From Polytrichum commune (Eukaryota; Streptophyta; Polytrichopsida; Polytrichales; Polytrichaceae), in the NCBI GenBank assembly GCA_950295325.1, contig OX485804.1:45136001-45200000 (forward strand): a DNA stretch of 64,000 bases, written 5' to 3'. The notes beneath the pieces were generated by a model that saw only the letters and a list, made by a program, of their open reading frames with translations, did no database searches and was not told where the DNA came from. How positions within the stretch are numbered: the first letter of the stretch is position 1; every line of letters starts with the position of its first letter. Position numbers and translations under genes: made by a program. Below, piece after piece: positions 51,491-63,957 of this stretch.

Positions 51491-51703
51491 CAGTAGAGGC
51501 GCCTATTCCTGATCAGGACCCCATCGGGAACCTTCTGTATAGGGTGCCATAATTTTGATCAGGCTGAGACTGGATTTTGATCAGGCTGGGTTTAAATTTC
51601 AATCGAGATGGGACTGAATTTCGAACATGTTGGAACCAATAATGTCATGACACATGCCCTTGGTTTGAGTGCTAATGTGAGGAGGAATGAACAGTTATGG
51701 CAT
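51491..51703 (+). repeat. Repeat, inverted partner of 63793-63957
   Basis: TAGAGGCGCCTATTCCTGATCAG, CCAATAATGTCATGACACATG and TTTGAGTGCTAA here match, in reverse, GGGAATAGGCGCCTCTA, CATGTGTCATGACATTATTGG and TTAGCACTCAAA at the right end of the window. This copy has an extra internal segment. Confidence 0.8.
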
Positions 51704-51967
51704 ACTCTCTAGACATTGATAATATGTTCAAGCCAACTTTTGGCTTCAAAAGTTCACAGTAATTTCAATTTAAGGAATAAGATTACCAAAAAAAAAAAAA
51801 TTGCAGTCATCTTGATTTCTATCTTCCTACGTGGGAGAAATTTGCACCGCCTTATACTTCTCTAGATTGTGCGTAGTCTTGTAATCAGTTATGGGCGCAT
51901 GTACTCTACTTTGCTATGCTCTTGGAAGCAAAAGTATGTGAATTATTTCACTACATTGGTAACATAA

Positions 51968-52365
51968 GGTCAAGGCATTCATAGTCGACCATGTTCATTT
52001 AACCGCTCAATAAGGTCATGTAATGCCGACATGAATGGGATCTATAATTATTTAGGTGAATGGAGTTAAAGATTATGTGGTGGCGGCTCGTGATTAATTA
52101 CCCTCATAAGAGTTTTGACAATTGTCATAGCCAAGCGTTAACATTTAGATGAGCGGTTATGTGTTAACTTGTAGATCGACTATGTGTTACTTTATCTCTT
52201 CGAAATTTGTAGCAATTTTGATATTTATGGAAAAATAATGCCTTGTCCTTAGAATTTGTTTATATTTCCCAAAAAAGGAAATCCATGTTATTGTCCCTCC
52301 TAAACATATGCAAAATCTCTTATTTTATCTGTTATAGATGCTTCAATCTTAAACATGCCTAGTTC
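51968..52365 (+). repeat. Second copy of the 25345-25770 repeat
   Basis: Collinear with the copy at 25345 (CAAGGCATTCATAGTCGACCA, CATGTAATGCCGACATG, ATTACCCTCATAAGAGTTTTGACAATTG), at roughly 80 percent similarity by eye. Confidence 0.75.
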
Positions 52366-55300
52366 CGTTAGTTGTCCTAGTTGGACACCTATATTTGAGT
52401 GGATTGTGGTTTGTTGTGGTTTCAAGAAACGGATATCAAAAAATGTGTGTTCATAAGAGATTGGATTGCGTGTTTAAAATATGATTAAGGATGACTTTAT
52501 ACATGGCATGAGGTCAGCCTAAGCACCAGCCCGCATCTCAAGCATTAAGCCCTCGATCTAGGTCCAACTTTATAAAAATAAAAAAATAAAAAATTGAGCT
52601 CAACCTAGTTACATGTAGAGTGACGAGGTCCCACTTTAGGTCAGACTGTTCTTGAGGGGGAACTTTAATGAAAAGAATTAACCTTTCATGAATCGACGGT
52701 AGAGATGTTCATCATCAAACAGATAAGCCCAATATGGCCCATGTTGAATTCGAGCCAAGGAAAACCTTATCCAGATTTTTTGAAGTTAGCCCATAAATTT
52801 GTAACCAAAATTTTGCCAGCCAGGCGCCACATAGGATGACTGATGTTCGGGGCTAGCCCTCAATCCGGCCCTGAGTACAATATGATTGTTGTTGAGGGGG
52901 GAGGGTCAACATAAGCATGAGAATTTTCACTTTGTTAATGAACATGGTGATATTCATCTAAGTTCCAAAACGTACTAAAGTTAATGGGCATTGGGAGATC
53001 CCATACCATGTATAATTGGACATTGTGGCGAGCCCATTAGGGTGAGCCATGTGGACATTGGCTATGATGATGTAAGGTAGAGGGTGCTAAAACCAACACC
53101 CCATCCAAAACCAACACTTATAAACGCCTCCCAATCACCAACACTCCCACTACCTTGAAGCAATCCCCATGGTGTAGGAGTGTATGGGCCCATGGAGTGA
53201 CGCTTTTACGTGCCATTAGTGGCGCCACCTCATAGCGACCTCCACTACTTTCACGTAGGGTACGTAATGGGCTGCACTCTATCTCAGGTTGGTTCAAGGT
53301 GGGTTTAGGGTGGCTTGTCAATGCCTATTCTAGCCACTCTATACACTACAAGAGGGGGGGGGGGAGGGGTTATTGCCATTCTTTTCACAAAGTCATAGAG
53401 GTAGGCCCACAAAGCACAGAGGGGGTTGGTACCCAGGATGCCAGGTGATGGTTTTGCAAGCGAAATAGGTGGGATCATGGAGGTGGCCATGTGGCTTTGT
53501 GCAGCGTTACTAGTTGGTCTTTGATTTGGCTTGGGTCTAGTACCCAACTATGTTGTGTTGGTTCTAGGCAATGAAGGTGGGGGTCCTCATCATATCCAAG
53601 GTCGTCATACACGGGACCTATATATTGGTTTAAGGAAGCTAGTGGTTTTGACTTTGAATATTCATCAAATATGTAATCGAGGCTAAAAAAATTCTTTCTT
53701 TCTTTATACCCATGCTTAGAACAAAGGCTAATATGAATATATATATCAACTATGTAGCCATATGTATGTGCAATAGCTTAAAGTGTATATACTTTAGTAG
53801 GGCACATTACCAGACGTAGTTGGATGTTGCAAGAATTTAATCCACTACGTCTTTGGAACTTCATGAGAAACATAACCCGATGTTAAAAAAAAACCGCGTA
53901 GAGAAACGCATAGACTTGAGCAATCTCCAATTACATGTGAGGAAAGTGCCTACGGCCTTAGTTACATGTCCCAAACCATCTCGAACCAATTGCATATTTC
54001 ATATCCGATGAGAATTGGGCTAATAAGAAAAAGTAACCATTGAAGACACAATTAGATACTTTATGTGCATACTTAGATTGACCCACACTATATTTTGGCA
54101 TTCCACACTATTTAGATATGCAACACTACATTGACAAAATACATTGTTTTTTTTCTATTTTTGGTGTGGTTGTCATATATATTAATAAATAAGAATATAA
54201 GTTTGTGCAATTTGGTTTCGACCCAACATTATTTTCATGGGTAAAGAATCAACCAAATCGCAACGCCAACCTAATTGCACATATCAATGTATAACAATTC
54301 AACGAGCAATCACCATGACATTCTTCAACGAGACCAACTTCTTTGCTTCCCAAAAAATCATGTTAGACGAATGTTAGAGTCAATAGAGGTCAATGTTGGA
54401 CAATTGGTTGAATTTTTTTGGTTTTTTGTTTTTTTTTTGCTTGTTTTGGCACAAATTAAAAATTCAATTACAAAAAAGGAACCAAAATAAAACCACCTTG
54501 GAAGAACCAAAGTGACAATCGGTTGAGTTTTGAATCGGATGACACTTCTTTATGAATAAGTGAACAAATATTGTCATGGACGATTGAAATTTGGATGAAA
54601 ATCCGATTGGTAAGCGACAGTAATTGCAACACAATAAATCTATAATCCCCAAGAATTTTTACAAGGAATGACAAACAATGTTGGGTTAACAATTAGTGTC
54701 GGTGTCACTATACCGTGGTTTACAATTAGTATTGAGCAAGACAATTAGAAATGGTGACACTAAATATCATATTCAGTGTAGTTTGCTAGTGTAATCCATT
54801 TCCCCTACTCCTCTTTTGTCAATCAAATCATCTGCAATAACAATACTTGAAAATTGTATGTCCATACCACAACACCATAGCTAGTTCGTGCAAAAACAAT
54901 CATAAAAAATCATAAAAAAACCGGAAATTATGAGCCTAGTCAAACAAATAAGTGAAAAAATATATTAGAAAAAAATGAACATTGTTAGACCTTACTAGAA
55001 AAAACGAATTACTTTTTAAACTTCATACAACAAAAAAGCATATTTTAAGCTAACAAACCTCGTTAAATAAATAAACTATACATATACATATATATATATA
55101 CTTTTTGAGATGCACGAACCAGCTATGGTGCTAAGATATCCATTTGCATTGTCTATTTTGCAAGTGGTTATCCACCCCCTCCCCTTTCCTCCCTCTATTA
55201 TAACATCATATAGCACATGATGATGTACTTTGACTTACATGCGGACAAATGTATGACATAATAGACTCGTGCATGGATTAAAATTACGCAATGGATAATA

Positions 55301-55750
55301 TTTCACGACACCATCTTCCTAGAAATTGTGATCCATGTAAAGTTGTTTCCCAAAGAAGGATTTATGCCGAATTTCATGGGTCTCGTATTTTAGGTCCCGT
55401 CTTAAGGCCTACTCTATACCGGCATCTAGAAGGGTGAAGGGCTATGCTTTTGGAGTACGTTATTTGAATGCAAGTTCCAATGTGTATTTTTTTCATTTGT
55501 GCCACAATGGTGATACATGTCATAGTGAGATTCCTATTTCACTGCACTTCTTGGATGTAAATTGATGTTCATCACAAGTAAGGAATTGTTAAGAAGTTTT
55601 GGTGTTTTGATCCACTTTTAATTCTAAACTTGGAAGCTATGACGAAGACATTATTATTTTTCAATAAAATGTTTGTTTTTTTAGTTTATGAATAGCTTTA
55701 CTTTGGTGAAAATATTGCCCAATTGATTTATTGGTGATCTGGGGGCTTTG
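52366..55750. other. Intergenic, repeat-derived, no gene recognised
   Basis: Contains part of the MITE-like family near 52375-52460 (GACACCTATATTTGAGTGGATTGTGGTT) and 54010-54045. Two minus-strand frames at 53118-53321 and 53305-53547 have Pro-rich or unassignable translations. A G-rich run lies at 53355-53366. Confidence 0.45.
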
Positions 55751-55757
55751 TAATCAA

Positions 55758-56021
55758 CAAATAACTAACGTCGAGCAATCTAACGTGAATTTGAGCTTAT
55801 TGGCTTTACCCTGCTCAAGAATCCTCTCGGTGCAGGGCGGGGTTTACTGCCTACCTTGCGGTGAGTGGGCTCTTGGCTTGCTACCTACTTAGCTACTTTT
55901 GTCTGTCAAGTAGAGAGAATATTTCACAACGGGAATCAAACTAATTGCCAACCACTCCATTCAGAAATGGGCACCTCTCCACTATCACATGGTAATCTAG
56001 GGTCATCTCGGACTTGCTTCA
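55758..56021 (-). mobile_element. tRNA-derived SINE, copy C
   Basis: It is about 264 bp, minus orientation and collinear with copies A and B: ATAACTAACGTCGAGCAATC..CTACCCTGCTCAAGAATC..GCAGGGCGGGGTTTACTGCC. It continues through TTCACAACGGGAATCAAAC (a mutated B box) and CACCTCTCCACTATCAC (the A-box side). It is flanked by TAATCAA at 55751-55757 and 56022-56028, a probable target-site duplication. Confidence 0.85.
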
Positions 56022-57989
56022 TAATCAAAACCTAATGTAATGGCCTCCAACATTAACCCTTCATTGTCAAAGGGCATTCCAATGAACTTGAAATTTCCAT
56101 GTAAATCCTTGATATCAAGGGCAATTCAATCCGCTTTCACCAACATCTTTTAAGGTCAACCACTTGTAGATCCATGAAACCAACTCTTTTCTAAATATTC
56201 ATGAAGAAAAATCTCTTTTTATCAACCAAATTTGAGAAGATCCCACGATTGCAAAGTTGAAGTTCTCAAGTTGGGACAGTTGTGTAAATATTTATTTTGC
56301 ATAATGGATGACATGGCTCTCAATAAAGGAGACATAAAACAATTGAATTCGTTTGGAATACAAGCATGTGAGAATTTAAATTCCAAATTAGGAGTTCATA
56401 TGTTTACTCTAGAGATGGACCTTAAAGGTCATTGATCAGATGATGAGTGTCTCTCACAATGACCTTCAATACCAATTTCAAATTATGTCAAGTTCAGTGT
56501 GTTGCCCACACTACTAAAGATGGTTTATTTTGCACGTGAACTACACCCATGGACATAAAAATAAAAGTAAAGGTTTCTCCTATAAGTCAAACTGACCTTG
56601 TACAAACCTCATCAAAGCCTTCAGAACATCGTTCTCTTTCAAAACTGAATTGAAAATCAAATCATCTTTAGCTTACACCCATTTTATCCTTGAGAATCTT
56701 CATACGGAATGGTGAGCCCAAACAAAGCCATGAAGTGAGCTCCACAATGACTCTCTTTTTGAGCGAATCCATGTAGGGGCTTCTTATTAGGGTAATAGGT
56801 GGTATGGCCTTACTATAGAGATGGCCGAGGGTTGTACCCACACGGATCTAATTCCCATCACCAAGATAAATGTGTGTATCACATAGTAGTATGAGTTAAT
56901 TACACACTTCCTTGAGCAATTTCTAATAGGTTGTTTTGGGTAGCTCGAAGAAATTTTCAAAGTGGCATCTTCTCGGGTTGGATGATTGGAGAGAGAGCGG
57001 AAGGGAATTATTGTATATGAGCCCACCTCATATTCATCCAACATAAAACCCTAGGAATAATATGCATCCCAAAGGTTACCCTTTTTAGTTGATTTGACAC
57101 AATCTTTAGTTTCAAAGACCCTATATTAGTGTAGTCAAGGTGATTTGAAATGATACGGAAACAAACTTATAGGGGTCAAGTTTTTATGTTGGATGGATGC
57201 ATGTTTGTTGATTTCTTAACTAGGTTACATAGGTAATCCCAATTGTGTTCACTATTGAGTGTAGAGTAATTATTAATATTTGAAGATGTACTCCAATCTC
57301 TTTTAAACATGTGTCTTTATGATGTTTTCTCTTTGATCCTCATTGAACCACATACCAATCAAATATAAGTGGTCTGATTAAGAAAACAAGCCACTTAAAC
57401 TCATCTACCATGTCTCTTCCAATGGCAAGCCCACATGGGATCATACAACTTTAATGATTTTCATATAGGTTTAGGGTTTAGGGTTTTAGGCTATATAAGA
57501 TCATTTCAAGTTTCATGGTTGGGGTTGATATGCAAGAGTACATTAGATCAAAGTGAAGATTCTCCTTTTCCTGAAGTGATCACATAGACCCCCTATTGTG
57601 TTAACCTAGAGTGATGTTTACATTTTGGAGCAAATTCTCCAATCTTATCATAATGTGTGTTTCTTTGACGTCCAATCTTAACTACAAGCCATTCCATCGA
57701 ACCACTCAAATATAGGTGTCCAATTCACAAGAATGACCACATTAGGTCCACATTCCTTCGTACTCCTTTCTAGACTACAATGGATTACACAAGCACTCCA
57801 ATATGTTACTTATTGAACCTAGAATTAAGTTCACATTTTAATCACATAGTCCACATTGTAAAGACATGTCATTAGGCGTCCGTTCTTAACTATAAACCTT
57901 GCTATATATAAACTCATATAAAGGTAACATACTTAGGTATGTGACCACACAAGCCCGGCAGACCACAAAGAGCACTCTATTTCATCTTT
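56022..57989. other. Repeat-derived intergenic region
   Basis: Two MITE-like copies are present (about 57235-57415 and 57590-57770) with an interstitial telomere-like tract between them. No gene is recognised. Confidence 0.5.
57469..57490. repeat. Interstitial telomere-like repeat
   Basis: GGTTTAGGGTTTAGGGTTTTAG: two perfect plant-type TTTAGGG units plus a variant. Confidence 0.85.
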
Positions 57990-58215
57990 ACTACATTGAT
58001 TATCCCATCCTAGTGTGTGTTACTATTTGGAGTTACACAATGCTATAACGTCTTACTTAGGAATTCAAATTCTTCTAACGCAAGTCCAATAATTTGTTCG
58101 GACATTATATAACATAAACAACTTGGCTTGGTAAAACATTACATTCTCATTAAATAGTTATAGCATTGTGTAACTCTGAATAGGAACACGCACTAACTGA
58201 GATAATCAATGTAGT
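57990..58215. mobile_element. Foldback element with about 60-bp inverted arms
   Basis: The left arm (57990-58049) runs ACTACATTGATTATCCCATC..GAGTTACACAATGCTATAAC. The right arm (58157-58215), reversed, runs ACTACATTGATTATCTCAGT..GAGTTACACAATGCTATAAC. The inner 20 and outer 15 bases are identical, and the middle differs at several positions with one gap. The spacer is about 107 bp and AT-rich. It is probably a MITE; no target-site duplication is clear. Confidence 0.85.
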
Positions 58216-58360
58216 GTCGGAATGTAGTTTCCACGTGGGATATAAGGGAATCTTACCCAATGTGTGCACGACATGTGGCAAAATTTGAAAGAAGAAGAAT
58301 TGTTTTGTGTTGGTAGAGAGAGCTAAAGAAGTTTGGATGAGTCACCCAGAGAGAATTAGG

Positions 58361-58477
58361 GTTAGTTTCCATGTAGGCCAATTGCCCACCAGAATCTAGT
58401 GCAAATGTAGATTTCACCTGGTGGCAATTACATTTCCACTAGAATGTGGTGGGCAAGTGGCCTACATGAAAACTAAC
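58361..58477. mobile_element. Short hairpin element, 49-bp arms and 19-bp loop
   Basis: The arms 58361-58409 and 58429-58477 pair at 44 of 49 positions (GTTAGTTTCCATGTAGGCCA against its inverse). The flanks extend the pairing by three bases. It is a MITE-like or hairpin-RNA-forming sequence with no coding capacity. Confidence 0.9.
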
Positions 58478-58609
58478 CCTTAACTTAGCAAAGCCGGAGA
58501 TGATTCCTCTCAAGAATCATACTCCGAAATTTGGAACTTGTTCGCTGCCAAATTGTATGCTGTCGTCATCGTGCTCTTGAATCCATTGAGGATGTCATTG
58601 AATGCTCAC

Positions 58610-58726
58610 CTTAACGCCTAACTTGAATCTATCAGTTGTGATTGGTGTCCAAGGATCGAAGTGGTTCTCTTCTCCTGTGCATTGGATTAAATACTTACGG
58701 GAATGGCCTGCATCCGCTTCCGACAT
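58610..58726 (-). CDS. Possible short first exon, divergent to ZNF830 (hypothetical)
   Basis: A minus-strand 39-codon stretch from ATG 58726 (MSEADAGHSRKY) through HFDPWTPITTDRFKLG ends at a donor-like GTTAAG/GTGAGC. An upstream in-frame part is charged and helical. I recognise no family, and following exons are not found because foldback elements begin within 150 bp. It may be the head of a gene disrupted by repeats, or chance. Confidence 0.25.
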
Positions 58727-59140
58727 CTCCTTCAGCTCTTTCAGCTCTGATTGAATTGCACGATATTTTTTTTCTCCTCTTGATATGGTACTCTTGATAT
58801 GTATCGGCAAGCTCGTTGGACCTTTCTATAAAATTCTGAAGCTTACAAAACCCTAAATCTTACAAAACCCTCTTGAATCTCCTCCTTGTAGAGAACAGGG
58901 TGTGAAGACGCGCACCTGATGCGAAGTTGCGCAACACGAGGTTTACTCTAATTTAGCAGAAGATAGAGAATTATCCACTATGAATTTGGTGTGGAGGTTT
59001 AGGATGAGCAGAGGTGAATTGTAGCATTCATAGTGCACCCGAGGGCCAGGGGTTTCACAGGCTGTGGTTCAGGATGTGGATTTTATTCTATTAGGAGCTG
59101 GAAACGTTGCGGAAGCTCGGGACGCAAGTAGTGAGACAAG
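58727..59140 (+). promoter_or_regulatory. ZNF830 promoter region with telo-box
   Basis: AAACCCTAA at 58848-58856 is a telo-box, a motif frequent in plant promoters of growth and translation genes. A TATA-like TATAAAA lies at 58827-58833. A second AAAACCCTC follows at about 58866. Distances to the ATG (59141) are about 300 bp. Confidence 0.4.
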
Positions 59141-62100
59141 ATGGACAAAACACTGATGCGGGCGCGCATGAAGGAGGCGGCCAAGAAGAAAGAGAAGCGC
59201 ATCACTTCGCCCTTAGTGAGGTATGCCAAACCCCCGCTTATCCTTTCTCAAATTTGCAAGCGATTTAGAAGAGCTTGATGATCCTTGATGAAGACACAAA
59301 ATTTGTGTAGAACAATTTAAGTTACTGGACTCTATTGCAGACCAGGATAAGAACTATAAATCCAAAAGACACCGGATTGGAAATTTTGTTATATTGAGTT
59401 CTTTTTCTTTTTCTTTTTCCTGTGAGCATCATAGAGGTTTAGGTTGTATAAGCGCTTGAAACCTAAGTTCATGTTACTGAACCATTTGCAGTAGAATTAT
59501 TCAACCGATATTCTGAGTTCGACCTCATCAATCTGCAGCTCACATCTTAATTGACGATTAGGGCTTCTGTGAAGGTGGATCTGTTTTCTGGAATTGTAGG
59601 CATTCCGTTCTGTTTTCTGGTTTTTGTTCATACACATCCTCCGAGACTGACACACATTCAACATAGAAACTGCACAGAAAGGAAACTGTACACATCCAGA
59701 ATAGAAATTGCAAGCTCAAAAGACACAGTAATTGAAATTATATAAGTAATGTCATGCAAGCATCACAAGGTAGCTATACAGGTTTCGGGAACTATAAGCT
59801 CTTGAAGCCTAAGTTCATGTACTGTGTACTGGACTATTTGCAGTGGATTCATTCAGCCGATGTTTCTGAGTTGTACCTCATCAAACTGCAATTTTCATAA
59901 CTCTCGACGCTTAGGGTTTTTGTGAAGATGGATCTGTTTTCTGGTACATATTCAACGTGTTGTACTCAATTACACACCACTCGGTGTCTGTCACCTTCAT
60001 CTTGTTGGTAGACATGAATATATCTTCATATCAATCTCAGAGTTGAATGATATTGCTTTGGATCGACAAATACAGTGCTCAATGATGCAAGTTTATGGCA
60101 GGTACAATGACTTGGACCAAGCTGTGTGCAAAATCTGCAATGTGGTCGTCAAATCAGAAGTTCTTTGGAACCCCCATTTGGCATCTCGTGCTCATAAAGA
60201 GGTTATTTTCTTGAACTGCTTCAATACCTCTTATCCTCCTCCTTTAGTTCTTACACAAGATATTCAAGAGCCAATTTTTATACACTGTTCATTATCGTAG
60301 TTGAATAATGAGTGAATTTGTAGTGGCTGTAGTGGGGCTTTAGTGACGATCATCTCTATTCCTTTTTCAGATTGAAAAAGTGGGCCTAAATTGGACGCTT
60401 TTTACCTCTGCATCCACTTCTCCTAGTTTATTAAACACACGTTTAGTACGGGATGATTAGAACAAATTAGAACACCCAAATCGAGGCCATGACCACTTTC
60501 TTCATAATTTTTCAGAGCTCATATGAATATTTTATTCATCATCAAAGCAAATGATCATATAGGGCCCCTCAATTATGTTGACTCTTGAACCTAGAATAGT
60601 TAACAGATTTTGAGCACGTAGTCTAATCTCTTCGAAGCATATGATGTTGTTTTGGTGTCCGTTCTTAGGATCCACACCTAACCACATACCACTCAAATAT
60701 AAGCCTCTAATTTAGATAAGTGCCCAGAATAGGCCTGCTTGCTTTAACCATTGGACAAACCTCAACTTGAAGACTTCAAAGGAAGATTATTAATGATGTA
60801 CTAGGTCCTAATTCTTTGAAGTGGATGTATGTTTGTGGGGCAGGCAGCTGAGAAGTTCAAAGCCCGTGCAGCTAAAGTCACACAAGAAGCAGCAAGGCCT
60901 CAAATTCCTGCACCTGCAATCACTCCATCACCAGCTGAGCCTGCATCTGCGTTACCAGCAGACTTCTTTGACTCATCAAGTGCTCCTAACACAAATTTAC
61001 CTTCCGATTTCTTTGACACATCAAGTGCTCCAAGTGCAAAACGAGCTCGAAGTAATGGTGGGTTTCCCAGATCCATCCTATTTTCATCTGCTTGAATTAC
61101 TTGTCGGTGGTGTTGACCCTTTTGCCCTCTTGGGTCTCCTAGTTTTGAAGTCCTGAATTTAAGTCTACTTGACCTTAACCATGAAGTGGAGCTGACGACT
61201 CCTGCGATTAATCTATGTATTTGATCAAATCACAAGCTCTATTGATCTCCAACGTTAGCAGTTTTCTCTTACACTTAATTTCATACTTTATAATTAACCT
61301 CTCGATACTATCATAGAAGCTACAGTATATTCTTTCTTGTTGAGGACTTTATAATTGACTTTTTATGTATCTTAAGCCATTAGTTTTACATATTTGCATG
61401 TTTTGGGTGAAAGCAACATTAGGGGGTACAATACAGTGGTGTTCAATCCTCGAATTTTGAGTAAAATTTCAGCCCAACTTCATCTAGGGACAAAGACTAG
61501 TCCAAATTCTGAACAAAGTCCATCTGCATTTCTTAATTCCTGAGCATTTGAACTCTCTGCTATGGATATTAGGGAGATATAGGCTTTACTGTTCTAGTAA
61601 TTTTGGTAATTTACAAGTATGTAGAGATTTTTGTCAGATAGTTCTGGAGTCCATAATGAGAGCTGGAGAGAGAGGAGAGAGAGAGTGAGAAAACTACAGC
61701 ATATTCTTGGGTACATGGTTTGCATGGATACTTTGTAGGATTGTATGGCTTATTTCAGGATCTCATTGCAAACATTGTGGCCGTGTGGAGCAGATAGTGA
61801 GCAGTCAACAAAGGCCAGTACGCCAGCTCATGCAGCTTCGATGAAACCAAAAACGCAGAATGGAAGTATGGGACCTCCTAAAGCTGCTCCAAAAGCTCCA
61901 CCCCCTGTTGAACCTGATAATAGTACCTCCAAGGTTCCTGAAGGTTTCTTTGACAATGTTGATGCTGATCACCGAGCTCGAGGCTTAGAACCTCCAAAGA
62001 TTGATATTAAGTGGGTGCTTCCACTCTTCAGAAGTGATGGTTTCAGTTTTATTCACTAGACACTAATTGAAATTAATTTCCATTCTTAGCCTTTCATTTA

Positions 62101-63266
62101 AGGATCAATCATCTGTGACTTTTGAGCACCAAGTGGTCAATTGCATTGCTTTCAACAAGTGAGGTCACCCTACCAGATCTCACATTTTTTTGACAATGTT
62201 GAGTTTGTTGAGGTGGCCTTCACCAACTCAGATTCTCATTAATGTTGTAACTGTGTGTCTCAGGGAGGAGTACAAAGAGTTCCAAAAGAGTATCAAGGAG
62301 AATCTAATGGAAGCAGAAGTTCAGCAAGAAGAAGATGAGGTGTGTGATGGGAACCTTACCATTGGTTTAATGTCTTAGTTTCAGTCAGGTTGTATAATGG
62401 AAAATCATTTCTCTGCCTCCTGCAAGGGTCTGCTCAAAGGTACCACTAATTATTACAATCTTCATATGCAGGAAGAAGCAGCAGATGTACGAGAGGGTTT
62501 TGAGGAGATTGAGCAACGGTACTTATTGTTCCCTTATGTGCAGTAGTAATACAAAGAATGGGTTACCTATATGACACATCTGGACCTATATCATACCTTC
62601 AGCATGAGTATGTAGATTCAAAGAGTTTTTTACTTGCACATGAACGCTCACAAATATAATATTGGTATTGATATTGTAGAATCATCTCCATGTCCATGTG
62701 CAAGTGGATTCATTTACATGACTGTATATCTGGTGTCAAATTAGACGTTAAAGCCTAATGACATATGTTTCTGTCTCAACAATATGAGCTTTTGTGCCTG
62801 TACAATGTGTTGAGTTAGCACCATTTAGAATAAGGACTTGTTTAGGTTATGCCTTATCAGTTGAAAATTTCAGATTTTCAATTACCTGGTATCATCTATG
62901 CGAGTGGTACGAGTAATAGGGTAAAGAGACTGATGCCCATTAGAAGCCTCGGGAAGAAGAAAACGAGATTAAGTTGGAGCATAAATCTCATTTTTTGGTA
63001 TGGATATGGCAGGGACATGTTCCTGTCTTACTTTTAGTGGTTCTTATTTGTTTGTCTTCACTTACAATGTGTATGCTTGTATTTCCAGAACTTTTACGGA
63101 GAGAGTTGAGATGCTGCGGAAGGTGAAGGAAGAGAGAGTGGCGAAGTCCAAAGCAGAAAACGCAGCAGCTTTTCCTGCTGTAATGGGAATTGAAACTGAT
63201 GATGATTCGGATGACTCAGATGATGACGATGCCACCTACTTTGACTGGCGAGCAAAGGAAATTTGA
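59141..63266 (+). CDS. ZNF830-like C2H2 zinc-finger protein (7 exons)
   Basis: Plus-strand exons: 59141-59220, 60102-60201, 60844-61057, 61794-62010, 62264-62339, 62472-62518, 63089-63266. All introns are GT-AG, phases agree, and the total is 303 residues. The N-terminus is basic (MDKTLMRARMKEAAKKKEKR). A C2H2 finger uses C36, C39, H52 and H58 (VCKICNVVVKSEVLWNPHLASRAH). Two PADFFDxSSAP-type repeats follow at about 95-125, then an FFDNVDADHRARG segment. Next is a Glu/Lys-rich coiled coil (EEYKEFQKSIKENL) and an acidic C-terminus DDDSDDSDDDD ending FDWRAKEI. That order matches ZNF830/CCDC16, a nuclear protein linked to the spliceosome and to genome stability. The start of exon 4 (61794) was chosen because only it keeps the frame; an earlier AG at 61757-61758 does not. 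Intron 2 contains a MITE. Confidence 0.9.
60382..60735 (+). mobile_element. MITE-like element in intron 2 of the ZNF830 homologue
   Basis: It starts GGGCCTAAATTGGACGCTTT and ends, reversed, with GGCCTATTCTGGGCACTTAT, which are imperfect inverted ends. The middle has the landmarks of the 10190 and 24458 copies (CATAATTTTTCAGAGCTCATATGAA, TTTTGAGCACGTAGTC, CCACATACCACTCAAATA). It is about 354 bp and the best-bounded copy of the family. Confidence 0.75.
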
Positions 63267-63792
63267 GCATTTACAAAGAGATGGAAAATTTTCTTGGAAA
63301 ATCTTGCTCATCTCTTTAAAGCATGTAGGTGTTTTTGAGCAGTGATGTACATCCAAAGTGCTGATAGCAAAGTAGCCTGCATTGATTGAGCCTGGGAACA
63401 TAGTGATATGATTTGTGGAGGCTTATGTTAAAGGGTGGGTTTCCTTTGAGAAATGTAAGGAGCCAGTTACTGTTTATGCAAAATTGTTCAAGAGCTGAGA
63501 CAGTGCCTATTGGGCAAGGTAGCATGAGGCACCGTAGTAATCAAGTTTAAATTCTGGCAAGATAAAGTTCCCATTGGATTCCTCCTTTTTCAGTGTTGAG
63601 GGAATGATAAGAAGTTGGAAATCCTCTCGAATGACACATGTACAGTGCTTTTTAGTGCTAATTAGGGGCACTTTACACTAGAGCTTCAGGGCTAAGGGAC
63701 CAAGGAAGTTTGAATGAATGGAAAAATCTTATATTACTGTGAATTTTTGAAGCCAAGAGTTGATCTGAACATAATATCAATGTCCAGTGTTT
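63267..63792 (+). other. Likely 3' untranslated region and downstream of ZNF830
   Basis: No coding sequence is seen. An AATAAT-like or AATAAA polyadenylation signal is not clear; the transcript end is unknown. Confidence 0.4.
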
Positions 63793-63957
63793 GCCATAAC
63801 TGCTCATTCCTTCTCATTTTAGCACTCAAAACCTAGACATGTGTCATGACATTATTGGTTGCGACTTGATGAAATTCAATCCCAGCATGTTCAAAATTCT
63901 AGAACCCTATAGATTGTCGATGGGATCTTGATCGGGAATAGGCGCCTCTACTATACA
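63793..63957 (-). repeat. Repeat, inverted partner of 51491-51703
   Basis: GCCATAACTGCTCATTCCTTCTC, TAGCACTCAAAACC, CATGTGTCATGACATTATTGG and GGGAATAGGCGCCTCTAC mirror the copy upstream of GDH. Confidence 0.8.

Noticed and set aside
57469-57490. Chromosome end or telomere
   Set aside because: Only about three units of TTTAGGG, surrounded by ordinary repeat sequence; an interstitial trace at most.
60821-61156. A Gln/Leu/Ser-rich frame over ZNF830 exon 3
   Set aside because: It is out of frame with the conserved protein and runs through the exon 3 donor.
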